Source of the DNA: Gonatopus flavifemur
Taxonomy: Eukaryota; Arthropoda; Insecta; Hymenoptera; Dryinidae
Assembly: GCA_018340375.1 (NCBI GenBank)
Contig: JAFFJZ010000002.1
Span: 27,856,001 to 27,920,000, forward strand
Direction of reading: 5' to 3'
DNA: 64,000 nucleotides
The position numbers were made by a program, and so were the translations under genes. This document shows, in pieces, positions 24,128 to 36,663 of the stretch (position 1 is the first letter of the stretch; every line of letters begins with the position of its first letter). The notes under the pieces were generated by a model. It saw nothing but the letters and a program-made list of their open reading frames with translations, made no database searches and was not told the origin of the DNA.

Positions 24128-24925
24128 AAGTAATGGAAAATTCTTATTTCTTCACTATTCATTATCGAAGTAATGCAGAATAATCATAGACTATATTGAA
24201 ATTCTTTTCTCAGTGGAGACTGCAGGAAATAAAAATTCTCATTCTAGAAATAATGAGCAATAGATTCCGAAATCACTCACGAAAAACTCATTATTGCCAA
24301 TCTGTGTCTTTCACCAACAAAAGAAATTTGATTTAATTCTTACTTTGTGTTTGATGCATAAAAACGCGTTTTCTTTTTCTTTTAACAACCAATATCAAGC
24401 AATCGAGTATGATTAGAAAACAGAACAGCCCTAATTAGAATTGAATTTACGTAATGAAAAGTAATTAAGGTACACAAACGAAAATGGTACATTAATATCA
24501 TCTTAGATTGAAATCATAGAATGAAAAAAAAAAAGGAAACGAAAGTCAACCTTTATCAGAATTCTAGATTGGACGTTTGAAAACTCGTAACAAAGTTGTG
24601 GAAGCAATATTGCAGAGTTATGTGGAGTTAAAACTAACGGTCGATAACAAACTGATTGACGGGTGTAGTTGAAAACGACTCAATCGATTTCTGATATGAA
24701 AATATGCCCTTAGTTTCAACTCCAACAAAGGTATTAATTGTACTATTGCACATTATTTTAAGTTACGAATAAGGTTTCCAGACATTCTCATTTCAACGGT
24801 ATGAATGATGTAACGGATACCAACTACACAGGTTTACTGCAAATGTCGAACAGAGACCAAAAAGAAATTCTTCTTGAAGTTTAAAGCTTTGAAGATTAGG
24901 ATACAATGCGCTGGAAGAATAGCAA
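24128..24925. other. Non-genic AT-rich stretch
   Basis: Nothing recognised on either strand apart from short A-tracts. Confidence 0.4.
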
Positions 24926-25209
24926 TTTGGAAGTTCGGTAAATAGTATTATAGTTGTTGTTATTATATAATACAATATTCACGACTAAACTCGCTGTGTG
25001 TCACTCGATTCCTAAACGTTTAGTAATTGAGTAAAATATACAGCAAATTTGGTTATTAATATTGTATTATATAACAACGTTTGAAGAACACTGCGTAATG
25101 TAGAGCAAACTTTCAGTAATCCTCCTTGAAATTTCATGAAACAACGCTGAAAGTTCAGTACTATTTAGATTTATCGAAGAAGTATATTACTATTTACCGA
25201 ACTTCCAAA
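24926..25209. repeat. Split inverted repeat
   Basis: The left arm is continuous (TTTGGAAGTTCGGTAAATAG ... GTTGTTATTATATAATACAA). The right arm carries the same two blocks inverted but separated by about 105 bp: ATTGTATTATATAACAACG at 25059-25078 and CTATTTACCGAACTTCCAAA at 25190-25209. The intervening piece has its own short inverted words (AAACTTTCAG / CTGAAAGTT). It looks like a palindromic element whose right arm was interrupted by an insertion. Confidence 0.6.
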
Positions 25210-25490
25210 CCACTCTTCTCTGAGTGTGGAAAAAATGTTTATTCGTCCTTTCTTCGAAGAATATTCATTAGTATCGAGAAACTACATTTGATTAATTCTA
25301 ACGAATGTTTTTCAGAGAGATGATAAATGAACGATTTATTTAGTGCAAACAAAACTTGTTTCCTGAATCTATTCACGGGAAAAAAAGTATATGGTAAAAG
25401 TCACTAGGGAAAATAGTGATTTGATGACATCCATTGGAACATTGTAATGCGCACTATTCGTTATAACATCGGATGGAGTACAATAAACTC
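25210..25490. other. Short non-genic stretch
   Basis: AT-rich, with nothing recognised. Confidence 0.4.
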
Positions 25491-26191
25491 TTAAGGGGAT
25501 TCACCACTGCAAAAATACTCTGTTTGAAATACACAATAAAAATGGCTCAACTATTTCTCTCCTAGTGTGTAGTAGGCTAACAAAAAATACAAAAACATGA
25601 AATGGCCAAAAAGTTGTCACATACATGCTACAGCGAATAAAAACTGTTCTTTTTCACGTTTCTCAGATCATATTTCAAAGTGATATATCTAAGAAACTCT
25701 CCAACATATCGCACTGCTCATGGTCTCATTTTCAAGATAATGATCTAATCTAGATATTTAGGTAGATTCATCATGGTAGCATTAGTGGTTTTCAAAAAAT
25801 CATAAAGTAAACTCCAGACTTTTTTTTCAAAAAAAAAAAAAACATGCATATAAGTAAATAAAATTATGTTTCTAAACAACATATTCACCTAAAAATCTAA
25901 TTTTACCTAAATATTTAGTAAAAGATCTACTGAATATGTGGTGAAAATATGAACTCTCTATTTGAATTGGTTCTCAAGATATATCGATTTTTGTCTCGAA
26001 AGTTTGTCGAAATTCAAACTTTTGGAAAACTGCGTTTGAAAGTAAACGTATGTTTTGTTCATACTTAGGCTTCAGATATAAGTCTTAGAGTACTATATTC
26101 TTGTGCAGTAGGTTCCCAATGACAAGATAAGACAATTTTTTCCCCGAAAATTTCATGATTCCTCACTATTTTTAGTGGCAAATCCCTTTAA
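25491..26191. repeat. TTAA-flanked TIR element (piggyBac-like), 700 bp
   Basis: The element is bounded by TTAA on both sides: TTAAGGGGATTCACCACT at the left and AGTGGCAAATCCCTTTAA at the right. The inverted tips match GGGATTYRCCACT. PiggyBac-type elements are known to target and duplicate TTAA. The interior has no transposase, so it is non-autonomous. Confidence 0.75.
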
Positions 26192-26417
26192 CATAGGAAC
26201 GGTTACCAGAATGTGATTTCATTACTTCACTCTTATTTGAGAACCCTAGTAGAACTGCCCTAGGTATTCACTGGAGATGTGCGATACGTATCGATATCGA
26301 TACGCTTCTATCAAATAAGTATCAAGTTTTTATCAAAATTGTATTGAAATGTATTCAACCTAGATATAAATTCTATAGAAACGTATCTCTAATATTCACG
26401 AGTTTTATAATGCTGAA

Positions 26418-26679
26418 TTAGATAAAAACTAAACACTCGAGAGGATCTGGCAAGTATTTGGTCAAGCACTTGCGAGCTTCTACTTTTTCTCCCACCGAAT
26501 CTAAAATCATTGCTACTAGATAATTGTTCTTACAGCCAGAACAAATAATACTCAGTTTCTTCAAATTTTCTAAAAAGTATTCGAATATAACGAATTTATG
26601 GAAAATTCTGTCAGGAACAGTACAATTTTTTGTATCAAAAACTTTCTCAGCAGTCATCAACACTTTTCCCTCCACGTAC

Positions 26680-26710
<31 letters not shown>

Positions 26711-26729
26711 CTCTCCAAATGAAAACCAC
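26418..26729 (-). CDS. Unassigned open frame, possible exon or remnant
   Basis: The minus-strand frame of 103 codons begins within a CTT/GAA microsatellite that produces a run of glutamates. It then continues with a protein-like stretch (EKVFDTKNCTVPDRIFHKF, later LDSVGEKVEARKCLTKYLP) to a stop. I do not recognise a family. The plus strand is also open here, which weakens the case. It could be an exon of an unknown gene, a decayed gene piece or a chance frame. It does not match NAA15. Confidence 0.2.
26681..26712. repeat. CTT microsatellite
   Basis: About ten CTT units in a row, translated as poly-Ser or poly-Glu in the overlapping frames. Confidence 0.9.
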
Positions 26730-27568
26730 ATCTCAGATAGGTATTTCACGCTTTAATTCAATTGACGTGTTTACTGCTAATTCTGACTTCCTCAATGCCG
26801 AATCATCATTCCATTAGCGTGGATATGAGGTTCAATTTCCTGTTGAGAATTTGAAAAACACGTGTCCTGGAAGGATATGCGAATAAAAAATTAAAATCCC
26901 TCATATGAAACGTATGGTAATTATTCCGCAAAATCGTCATAATCGCATTTACGTTTCATGAATCATCCACGAATTCTTTTTCGAGTGGTCATCGTAAAGA
27001 GTAAGACAATCATAGAAATTCGTGGTACATGCATGAAATTGTCGTTATCATCATTAGTAAACTTTCGCTCGTGAAATTATAATGATGACGGTAATAATAG
27101 CAATACACCGTGCCGTGAAAATTACAATTATAAACAAAAAAAAAGTAAACGTAAGCCAGATAATGCAGTCAATTGTACAAATTTGATGTCGTTTGTGCGT
27201 TTATTTAATTTGAATCATGAGAGGTCTTTGTACCAACAGCAATGAAATTCCATGTATAATATAATAGCGTGAGAATTTAGATACACTGGATTTGGTAAAT
27301 CTAAAATTGATGTATTAAAAGCCACAAACCTATCATTATAAAGATACATTTTTATTTGTTACGCAAAACTGAACAATGAAAGTAGTTACTCGGTTGATGA
27401 GTATTATGAATATTCGGTATATGATTTTGTTTTGAATAGTATGAGAAAAATTTGTTGATTGCTCGTTCGCTCATGCCAATGGATGTGGAAATAATGCAAT
27501 TCTCGGCTGAAGATGTATTTTTTCCTTCTAAAATACACAATAAAACTAACTTCAACTTCATTTGTACA
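26730..27568. other. Non-genic AT-rich stretch
   Basis: No gene or repeat with definable ends recognised. Confidence 0.4.
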
Positions 27569-27780
27569 CACTGAGAGAAAAAATTTCCGGGAACAATGAA
27601 ATATTTAGTTGAATAGTCGCCATAAAATACTCAATTGATTTGAATAAACTTTCATTGATTCAATCAAACAAATATTTAATATGCTATGAAATATTGCATC
27701 AATTGAAACAGTTATTTGATCGAGTCAATGAAAGTTTATTCAAATCAATTAATTGTTCCCGGAAATTTTTTCTCTCAGTG
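27569..27780. repeat. Palindromic MITE, 212 bp
   Basis: CACTGAGAGAAAAAATTTCC at the left and GGAAATTTTTTCTCTCAGTG at the right are exact inverses, followed inward by GGGAACAAT / ATTGTTCCC and ATTTGAATAAACTTTCATTG / CAATGAAAGTTTATTCAAAT. The left flank is TA-containing (TTTGTACA). The right side abuts the next element without a gap. Confidence 0.85.
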
Positions 27781-28335
27781 CAGGGTGATTCAGGACTCAC
27801 GCGCCGTATAGGGATATTCTTCAGCCAGAATGCAATAATTTCTCGTATGAAAAACATTTTTTTGAGGCTTAGTTTTTAAGATACGAGGATTTTTAGATTT
27901 TTTTTGAAAATCCGAATAACTCAAAAGCATTGCGTACTACTCACTTGATCTCAACATCATTCGCTAAATTGGAAAAAAAATAAAACTATTCTGTCACCTT
28001 TCGAATCGAAGTTATAGCGATTTGGAATTTGTTGGCTTTCAACCAATCACGATTCAGCAACTTCAAATTTCCATAGTTTTGAAACGAAGAATGACATGAT
28101 AGTTCAATTTTTTCTTTCTGAAATCCGCCGTTTTCCAACTTAGCGATTGATGTTGGGATCAAGTGAATAGTGCACAATGTTGTTGAGTTATTTGGATTTT
28201 TAAAGAACCTCTAAAAATGCTCGTCTCTCAAAAACTAAGCCACAAAAATATTTTTTTCATACGGAAAATTCTTGCATTTTGGCTGAAAAATATGCCTACA
28301 TATGAAGTGCGGTGCGTGAGTTCTGAATCACCCTG
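27781..28335. repeat. TIR element, 555 bp, abutting the previous one
   Basis: CAGGGTGATTCAGGACTCAC at the left pairs with GTGAGTTCTGAATCACCCTG at the right. The arms continue for about 100 bp (CTTCAGCCAGAATGCAATAA against TTGCATTTTGGCTGAAAAAT, GAGGCTTAGTTTTTAAGA against TCTCAAAAACTAAGCC). The CAGGGTGATTCAG tip, the non-coding interior and the lack of an obvious duplication leave the superfamily open. The open frame at 27986-28177 on the minus strand is inside the element and unrecognised. Confidence 0.82.
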
Positions 28336-28530
28336 TATATGTCGTTTTAATAATAGAATCGGTTGAATTTCAATGGGTACTGAATATCCGGAACTTTAGT
28401 TTTAGACACCAAATAAGTTTGAAATCAGAAAAATTTCACTGCAATAGAATTTTTTACAATAGAAGAGGCACTTAGGATCTTCGCTGTGGCAGTTATTCAT
28501 TTTTACCGCTGCTACAACTAAACTAATTCG
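28336..28530. other. Spacer
   Basis: Short AT-rich spacer between elements with nothing recognised. Confidence 0.4.
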
Positions 28531-28765
28531 TACACTGAGGAAAAAATCTCTTCCAACCAAATAAATAATTTATTTCTCCTTTCTCTGAGGATTTATGAAA
28601 TATTTCATCGAATCGAATGATGGAATGCTTGCCCCAAATAAATTGGTCTTCTAAATAAATAATTTATTCGCCACAAATAATCAGTTCTTGCATCTAATTG
28701 AATATTCAATTTCTACAAATAAATATTTTATGGAGAGAGGACAAATAAATATTTTTTCCAGTGTA
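28531..28765. repeat. TIR MITE, AAATAAAT-rich family, copy 1
   Basis: TACACTGAGGAAAAAATCTC at the left and ATTTTTTCCAGTGTA at the right, with AAATAAATAATTTATT words repeated throughout. A related, much more perfect palindrome lies at 61721-61949. A TA overlaps the start of the next element. Confidence 0.72.
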
Positions 28766-29040
28766 CTCTCTAAATTCCTTGGAGTGAAAAATTCACTGTT
28801 GAAGAGTGAAAATACTGCAAGTCTAGGAACCGTGAGATTCCACTCCAACAGAGTGAAGGTTCAACTCGGTTTGAAGAATGAAATTTCACTTTTTTATAAG
28901 AGTGAACTCCAAGAGAGTGTAAAATTCACTCTTATGGGATTGAAAACTCACTCTATAGTAGTGGACTCCCACTCTTGTTGGTTTTGCAGTATTTCCACTC
29001 TTTGGGAGTAAACTTTCATTCCAAGAAATTTAGAAAGTAG
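28764..29040. repeat. TIR MITE, GAGTGAAA family, copy 1
   Basis: TACTCTCTAAATTCCTTGGA at the left pairs with the reverse complement of CCAAGAAATTTAGAAAGTA at the right. The interior repeats GAGTGAAAATTCACTC-type half-palindromes. A second copy is at 62737-62920. It shares a TA with the preceding MITE, so one inserted beside the other at the same dinucleotide. Confidence 0.75.
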
Positions 29041-29290
29041 ACGCTGTGGTTTATGTTTGGACAGGAAAACAATTTAGCCGTGGAATTTTTCTTGTCGTAT
29101 CTGCATTTCTCGCTGTTGGAGTTAAAAATCGCTCTCGTAGCTAATTTGTAGCTATTCGAATATCGGCGAATTATTTTTTTCCGTGTCCTATGAATAGTCT
29201 TGCCTCAAACTCCAAGCTTTCAGTAAATTTTATTATCATTTTCCTCCTGATATTAAATTATAAATCCTTTCAGTTCCACTTTTCTATATC
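29041..29290. other. Spacer
   Basis: Short non-genic spacer; nothing recognised. Confidence 0.4.
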
Positions 29291-31040
29291 TACACGGAGA
29301 AAAAGTGGTTTCCTACTATCGTGCCTACAAAGTAATTTGCTGTCCTTGCAAAAATATCCACTCCAGCAGCTAAGACGTTAGTTCTGTTAACAAATTTGTT
29401 TATGTCAGCTGTTTCGGCCTTTGTCAAAACCAACAAATATGCCGACTGCTCTTTCGTGTGATATTATATGGAAAAAAGAGAAGAAATAAAAAAAAGAAAT
29501 TCAATAACTGAAAGAAGAATGCACGTATTAGAAGAAATGTTTAGGGAGTCCTTAAATGAACATACCAGAGTTGGTTTTCAATGAAAAAAAGTATAATTAA
29601 AAAAGACAAAATGATAATATAAGATTTACAAATTCCCCCTTGGGAGTGAACAATGTTTAGAAATAGAGGTGTGAGCTGACCACACATTCATACTAATATC
29701 TCAAAGATAAGGAACCGATACGAGTAATGGAAGAAATCCATGGATTCTTATGCTTGAAAATTCAAATAAGAAAGAAATAGAACCCATGTATCAAACTTAT
29801 CGTCATCTCCGGAATGCATGGATGCGGGATAAAGGGAAAGGATGGCCAAAAGACGTCGAGCCGAGATGTCGAGCTGAAAACCTCCTTGCAGTGATTGAAG
29901 CCAGAGTAAAAAAAAAACCCACGAGGTGTCCAATGAGGGTCCTAGACCTTTGAGCCTTCCACCAAGAGTTCCTCGTTTATAGTGTTGCCGCGAGCCGCGA
30001 AATGAGCCATAAAGAATTCTAGATTCTAGATTATCTGGATTGAAAATGAACTCCTTTTCAGTCAATCAAATTGATTTGAAATCCAGTTCAATCAACTCTC
30101 AACTGAATTTGAAAGTTCAAATTGGAATATACCTTTGTGGAAACGGGTTCCAAATGAATTTATACTCGAGCCGGTTTCGAGCTGAATCTGTGCTATTTGT
30201 TGTATGAATCGGTTGAAAATCCAAATCCACGGAACTGTGCGATAATATGAACCTTCGAACTGAACTACAGGACCATCCAACCGAGTATTGTGAGAATTTT
30301 TACTTCTTATAGTCCTAACTGAACCCAGTTGAAGTCAAAAGCTCGTTACAGCTCGTTTTGCGGCTCGCGGCAACACTACTCGTTTACGGGCAATTTGTCA
30401 CTATGTACTGTCCTGGATTGCTCGACACATGTATAAAGTTAACTGGCCAAACTCATGGTCTCGACTGACTAATTGGGTATTGATTGACGATCGATCTGTA
30501 TAAGGTCGATCCTCTTTAGCTCGGCCATGTATGATCCAGATGATCCACAGGGAAAGAACGGTAATGGACACAGGGCGGGTATAAGATTTGATTCCTTTAA
30601 TCGAGCATGTAACGTTGAATAATATTCCATAGAACCGGGTAATTCAACGTAGTTTGAGGAGGATAGCCAAAACATCAGCAAAAAAATGTAGTTCTTCAAT
30701 CATTTTTCTTGCTCTTTCAGCTATTTCTTTTTGTAGGCGCTATAGTAACAGACCTACCTGTTATGCCAGCAATACTTTTTTCTCCCTGTAGATATGTAAA
30801 AAAAAAGAGGGCAGCTGCGGTAGAGTCAACCAAAGTAGCTGCAAAGTTGAAGTTGCAACAGATATTTACATCCTTGATCGGATTAATCGCACTTCTTCAA
30901 CACACGAAGGCAAAAGAATTCTTTCGCTGGAATGAACCAATTTGTTAACAGAACTAACGTCTTAGTTGCTAGAATGAATTGTTTTGCAAGAACAACCAAT
31001 TTGTTGGTTGGCGCTATAGTAAAAACCCATTTTCACTACA
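29291..31040. repeat. Composite TIR element, about 1.75 kb
   Basis: The left end (TACACGGAGAAAAAGTGG, then AGCAGCTAAGACGTTAGTTC and TGTTAACAAATTTG) pairs with the right end (CAATTTGTTAACAGAACTAA, CGTCTTAGTTGCT, then GCGCTATAGTAAAAACCCAT and TTTCACTACA). A second right-type tip, TTTTTTCTCCCTGTA after GGCGCTATAGTAACAG, ends at 30790, so two related copies may be fused or nested. The hAT MITE at 29980-30378 is inserted within. Frames at 29748-30065 and 30709-30948 show no recognised domain. Confidence 0.65.
29980..30378. mobile_element. hAT-type MITE with exact 8-bp target-site duplication
   Basis: TAGTGTTGCCGCGAGCCGC at the left and its exact reverse complement at the right (19 bp). The octamer CTCGTTTA stands immediately outside both ends (29972-29979 and 30379-30386) without a mismatch. 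An 8-bp duplication and a TAGTGTTG tip are hallmarks of hAT elements. The interior of 360 bp is non-coding, so it depends on a transposase elsewhere. The intact duplication suggests this is one of the younger insertions here. Confidence 0.9.
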
Positions 31041-34000
31041 TTAACAAAAAGGTTTTCTTCTGAAAAATCAATGCATTTGGTTGAAAATTTTTCAAAGATA
31101 TCGTCTCATACAAATAAGACTCATTCATTATCATCAAACATTGTGTTGAATCAAGAAATTCATATTTATTAATTATAATCAAATCATTGATTTCACTCAA
31201 ACAAAATTGATTTCAATGAATATGACTTCTTCTCCAATTTAGATTTATCGAATCATCATCGGTATGAATTATTCTTGACTCAAAAAAATATGTGCTGTAT
31301 TTATCAACTATGCGATGAAATAAATGTTAATACATTTTTCTTTGGCCGTATCCAACTATACGATTTATTTACTATAAACAAATCTTATTTGAGTCAAAGA
31401 ATCTTGATTCTCAGTGTATAGAAACTATTTGATCACTGTGATAAATATTATTTTTATGAGACGATTCAAAATCGTTCTTTTTTGTACCTGTCACAGATAT
31501 TCCTTTTCAGAGTACAATAATTATAATAACAAAAATAAGATAAATAAAATCCTCATCAAATTGAGAATAAAAAACACAATAATCCAGTGAATGTTTTTTT
31601 TTATCCTCCTCCCAATACGATTATAGAATTCTGTAATTGATTCATGATTACAGCGAGAAGATACCGGTATTATTTTGTTACTGCTCGTTTTTTTTTCTTT
31701 CTTTCTTTCATGTAAGCATTACAACAACAGTCGCTTTTATAACGTAGCAATTCAAAGCGATAGCCGAGCGCATTGCGATTTGAATGAAGCTATACGTGGT
31801 GGTCTCTCACATATTACGAGCGATGAGTTAGTTTGATTATTCCGATAATCGAGCAAAGAAGTCTTGGTAATCTACATTGGCACGTACTTATTACCGCACA
31901 CTTTTTCCGCACTCGTTAACGTCTCTCTTTCTTACATCACACATTCGCTGTGTGTAAACGATAGAGTGGGCGATCCGGCTAATTATTTTATATATATGAA
32001 ACCACCACCAAGACTCGTAGGGAGAGAATTATAATGATCGACACGTTGTGATGGTGTGAATTCTTCATTAATACGTTTCTTTTAAAACCACACGATTGTT
32101 ACCAAACAATTGAGTTTGAATCATCATGTATGCTTCAAAGTACTGACAAGGGAAACTTATTCATTTAAGAGTGTAATAATAGTTTATCACTAAACTACCA
32201 CGAGTTGTTAATGTTTCAGTTTCAAGTGAATTATGTTCAAAGTTTTCACTGATCTGGAAGCGATTAGCGAGTGAGCCCAATGATTAGGATACTTTAAGAG
32301 AGATACTTCACCATCAACCTTTTCAACTAAACTTGAGTCACAAATTACAACAAATTAGAACTTTTCTATTCCATACATAATTCACGTGGTATTGCGTTAA
32401 GAAAAATTTTCAACGTTGTTGCTCGGCTATATAAAATATGATAATAAAAATATTGTTACCAGGAAACGTATTTATAGTTTCTATAATGATATTTATGTAC
32501 TGGATACAATTGAAAAATCTTTGAATCTCAGTAGTTATCTCTGCTCCGAATTAAATTCGTTCTAATAATTTATCAGAAATTGAATTTATAAATACACAAT
32601 ATATTTGATCAACACAAAAAATCATTGTATACTCCATGTGAATGATTTTTATCTAGAGTTCACGATTCGCTTGGGAAACATAAAATCGTGAAATTATATT
32701 TTGCACCTTGTGAAAAACGAGGTGATATTTTGTCAATACGTGGAGAATTAATTACGCTCCGATGTTGAAATAATTTCACAATAAATAACGGTCATTTGAA
32801 TAAATTTAATGTCAATTGTTATCAAAATTTGGTATGAAATTTAATACGATTCCAAAGTGGATATTATTCATCGATGTTTGTAGCCTGGAATTGGTGCAAT
32901 CATGGTGAAATCGATTTATCGGATAAATCCATGTAATAAGTTTTAATTCTAATGAAATAATATCTTACGAACATATTATTGCTCGTTCAATCAGATTCTT
33001 CAATTCTAGGAGAAGTAATATAAGATATTGTTGCTAAGAATGAAAATGCAAGACGATGTAACAAAGCCACGTGTGGAATACAGAGAACCTTGTTCTGAAT
33101 GTGTTGGAAGCTTGAAAATTTTCATTCACTTAAGGTGATGAATTAAATTGACTACTTCTATCACGTGGGAACGGTGTATGTATCATCAACTGTTATCCAA
33201 CTTTTCTACAACCTCCTCAAGATTTCTTGCGTCATTTGTACGTGACAGGGAGTAGGCGCTCCATATACACAAAGCTCTATATGTGGATTTTTATGATAAA
33301 TAATGATGATCTCGATATTCAATTATGTCATTAAGGGCGGTCGGGCATGAAGAGAGATAGAAAAATGAAAAATCTGATGTTTCTTATTCTTATGTAACCA
33401 ATAACTATGTTGTCCTTCGATTTTGTGTCATTGAATATTAGAATATGAGATATTACAGTTAATGCTTTATATCGAGTTCGATGTCGTTTTATGGTACTAT
33501 TATGCAAAAACAGATATAATTACTTTGCTGGAAAACTATTGAATATATAATAATGAAGTGAAAAAAAAAAAACAGATGACACATGTCAATAAGGATAATC
33601 AGGAAGAATACAGAATACAATTTTCCATCTGATTCATGATAATTATGAAACTTGTTGTTATCTTACATAATTGAAGACGAACAATAATGAGATAAGTTAT
33701 TTGATACTCAAAGAAATGTTTTGCATTACATTAATACACCCCTCCCCTCCCCCTCCTCCTCTCCTTTAATTCCTTCTCTTTAAACTGGAAATCATTCAAT
33801 TAAATAATGATATACAGAGTTCCTTGTTTGTAAACAATGCAAATACTCACGACACACGTATGAATTTCTCGCGGATCGTTAAAGCGTTCGAGAATAAAAT
33901 GATCAAGTAAACTAAATGACTTCAAAATATCCATAAATCTACCAGATTATGTGCATGAAACGTGGAAATCACTGTTTTCATAAACAATCGGCGCACATAC

Positions 34001-36040
34001 AACACTGCGATATATATACATATATAACACCCAATGTTTGATCTGAAGATAAGAAATATATATAATCAAATACAAATATACCTCGCATGAATAGTTTTAT
34101 CCCTTGAAACCTATACAAAAGAGAATAATCTCAGTAGTGAATATAAGTTTCAACTGGCATAAAAATAACATCACTTATTGTCTTGTCATTCACTCTTGAA
34201 AATGAAATAAGACATTTCTATGAGATGATGAAAGCGGAATTCCTAAGGCAATGGCGATCATTTTTACAAATAATACATTTTATTCAAATATAATTCAAGT
34301 ATTAATATATACCCGAGGTGCACGACAAACTCATATTCTCAAAGATTAGCTTCGGATGGCTGAACATATGAAATGGAGAAAACCAATGCGGTTGTTATAT
34401 ATTGCTTCGTTTTTTTTTTTATCATCTTCAACGAGCCATGCGCGAAAGTGAAAACCGAGAAATCGTTCAAACGAATAGAGATTCACCTTCAAGAAGAATT
34501 TTTGTTGTTCTCTCCTATACTGGCATTGCATTCAAATTAGGTAAGTGTGGCGTTGGACGGAGTTCGAAGGTATCCAATTTTATATATATCCGTATGTGAA
34601 TTTAGGAAGAATCGAATTCATTTTAAAGTCACACACAAAGGGGATATTCAAAATCATGATTCAGCTTCGATCCTTTAATACTGCGATCAACAGGATGTCT
34701 AATGTTATCGAAAAATTCGATTCCAGGACTTTTTCAGGAACTTCCAGGACAATCGATTGAAAAGTTCTAGAACTGTGATAATTTTGTTTCATTATGCATC
34801 TTCAAGCATGAGATGAGCTCGTTAGACGTCGAATGAAGACATAGAGACACATCAACGTGTATACAGGATTGCAAATTTGCAAGTGCACTTTTTAAGAAAG
34901 GTTCTTCTAAAGTCCTCTGGATTTTTCATTTCATGAAATTCCTAATCGATTGGTCTACATCCCACGGAGAGGAATTTTTACAAGTTTTTTTTATCAATTT
35001 GCTCCAGCACTTGGTAAAATTTGCAAGTGAAGTTTGAAAAAATCCTCACTCTCGTGACCTATTGATTTTCCATTTCAGAAGATTCTGAATCGATTGTTCT
35101 ATACCTTATGAAAACAAATTTTCGCAAATTTTTCAAAGCCTCAAACTAGCACTCGGTAAAATTGACAACTCCGGCAATGATACAACGGGTGAACAACCTA
35201 CAAAGACAATATCTGTCTCATTTCTAACTCTTCGCAGGTTGGTCGAATATTATTCCATATTACCTATTATTCTCTAAATCCAATAATATGAAAAGTATTC
35301 CCGATTTTTCATTGATTTCACGTATCTACACAATTTTATCATGTCTTTCTCCGACACGGAGGAATAAATTGTCAACTTTAAACCTTCTTCGATACATTCT
35401 CTCTTCAAAGTTCGACTAGCTCGGATTTTGATATCAACTTGTAATTCAATATTATCTATCGATGGAATTTTTCCGATCATTCGAATCATATTTTTGACAA
35501 AGTCTTATAATATTTCAATCAGATTTCGCCAAATAATCGTCATATAAGTTTTATAAGAAATCTATTTCAAAAGGGACGAAATTTTCACTTATTAATTTTC
35601 ATTTCATCAAGCAATAGTTGTGGAATGAAATTTAAACATGAAGAAAATGCTTCTTTTGATGAATATTGGTACCAGGTATGTTTCATTTTGCATTTGGACA
35701 ACATAATCGATCAAGTTTTAAGCTCTAGGTATTCAATCAAAATATGAGTATCGCAGTTTTTAATCAAAAATGCAATTTCAACTTTTCCAGGATAAAACAA
35801 ATGATCCCAGGTCTTTTCCAAGATTTAAGGAGCGATTGTGGTTTCCCAGGATATTTCTAGGATTTAAGGATATTTAAGGAATAGTAGACACCCTGGATCA
35901 ACCAAAAACGGAATTTAATCTGAAATTGATTGAAAATTCTTCTCCAGTTTGAGAACCAGAGAAAGAAGAATAATACGCGTGATTAATTTCAAAATCCAGT
36001 CACTGGTCGCGTAAAAAAAAAACTTATGATGTTGAACTTC
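31041..36040. other. Long non-genic stretch, few repeats
   Basis: Five kilobases with no recognised gene. Part (about 31690-32050) is less AT-rich and less repetitive than its surroundings, with CpG-containing words such as AGCGATAGCCGAGCGCATTG, which could mark a conserved regulatory or untranslated exon segment. A C-rich run lies at 33737-33766. Around 34690-34750 and 35790-35890 short CCAGGA/AGGATTT words recur, perhaps decayed repeats. Confidence 0.4.
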
Positions 36041-36443
36041 TATACGGAGGAAAATGGAATTGGAAAATATAATAGTTTGTATAAAAATCTGAGACTTTTT
36101 CTTAGCTTTTTAATAAACTAGAAACGATAGGGTTTGGAAAATGGGTTTTTATATGGAAATATCGAAGATTATGAATACTATACGAAATTTAAAACGTACG
36201 AGTTAAATTCAAAACCCCTCAATGTTGAATTGAATTCTATAAAGCGCATAGTAAAATTCACTTGTTCAGAATTTTAAATTTCAACCGTGTTTGTTACTTT
36301 GCACTTCGTATTTATAATCTTTCATATTTTGGAGTGAAAATCCATATTTAAAACCTCACCGTTTTCAATTTATTAGAAAATTAAGAAGCATTCTCAAATT
36401 TGTATAAAAATTATTACATTTTTGAGTTCTATTTTTCTCTATG
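36041..36443. repeat. Palindromic TIR element, copy 1 of the ATAAAGCG family
   Basis: The left end TATACGGAGGAAAATGGAAT pairs loosely with the right end TTCTATTTTTCTCTATGCAG. The inner arms pair better (GGAAATATCGAAGATTATGA against GTATTTATAATCTTTCATATT). The centre carries TATAAAGCGCATAGTAAAAT, also present in the element at 41339-41652 (CATAAAGCGTATAGCAAAAT) and, inverted, at about 37985-38010. Confidence 0.55.
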
Positions 36444-36504
36444 CAGTCATGTTTGGATAATTTAATCATTTTGAATAAAACCTCAAATTTGTGGCAGAAC
36501 AAAA

Positions 36505-36663
36505 ACTCTATCCTTTATTCCTCTATTCTCAAATAACTCCATTCTCACAAATCTTTATTCTTTTACATATAAAACATAAAACATCTATATCTAATCAATA
36601 TTGAAAAGAATATAGGTTTGTGAGAATAGAGATATTTAGGAATAGAGAAATAAAGCATAGAGT
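36505..36663. repeat. Palindromic MITE, 159 bp
   Basis: ACTCTATCCTTTATTCCTCT at the left pairs with the reverse complement of GGAATAGAGAAATAAAGCAT and AGAGT at the right. The arms extend through TCTATTCTCACAAACCT-type sequence to nearly the centre. The whole element is one hairpin. Confidence 0.78.
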
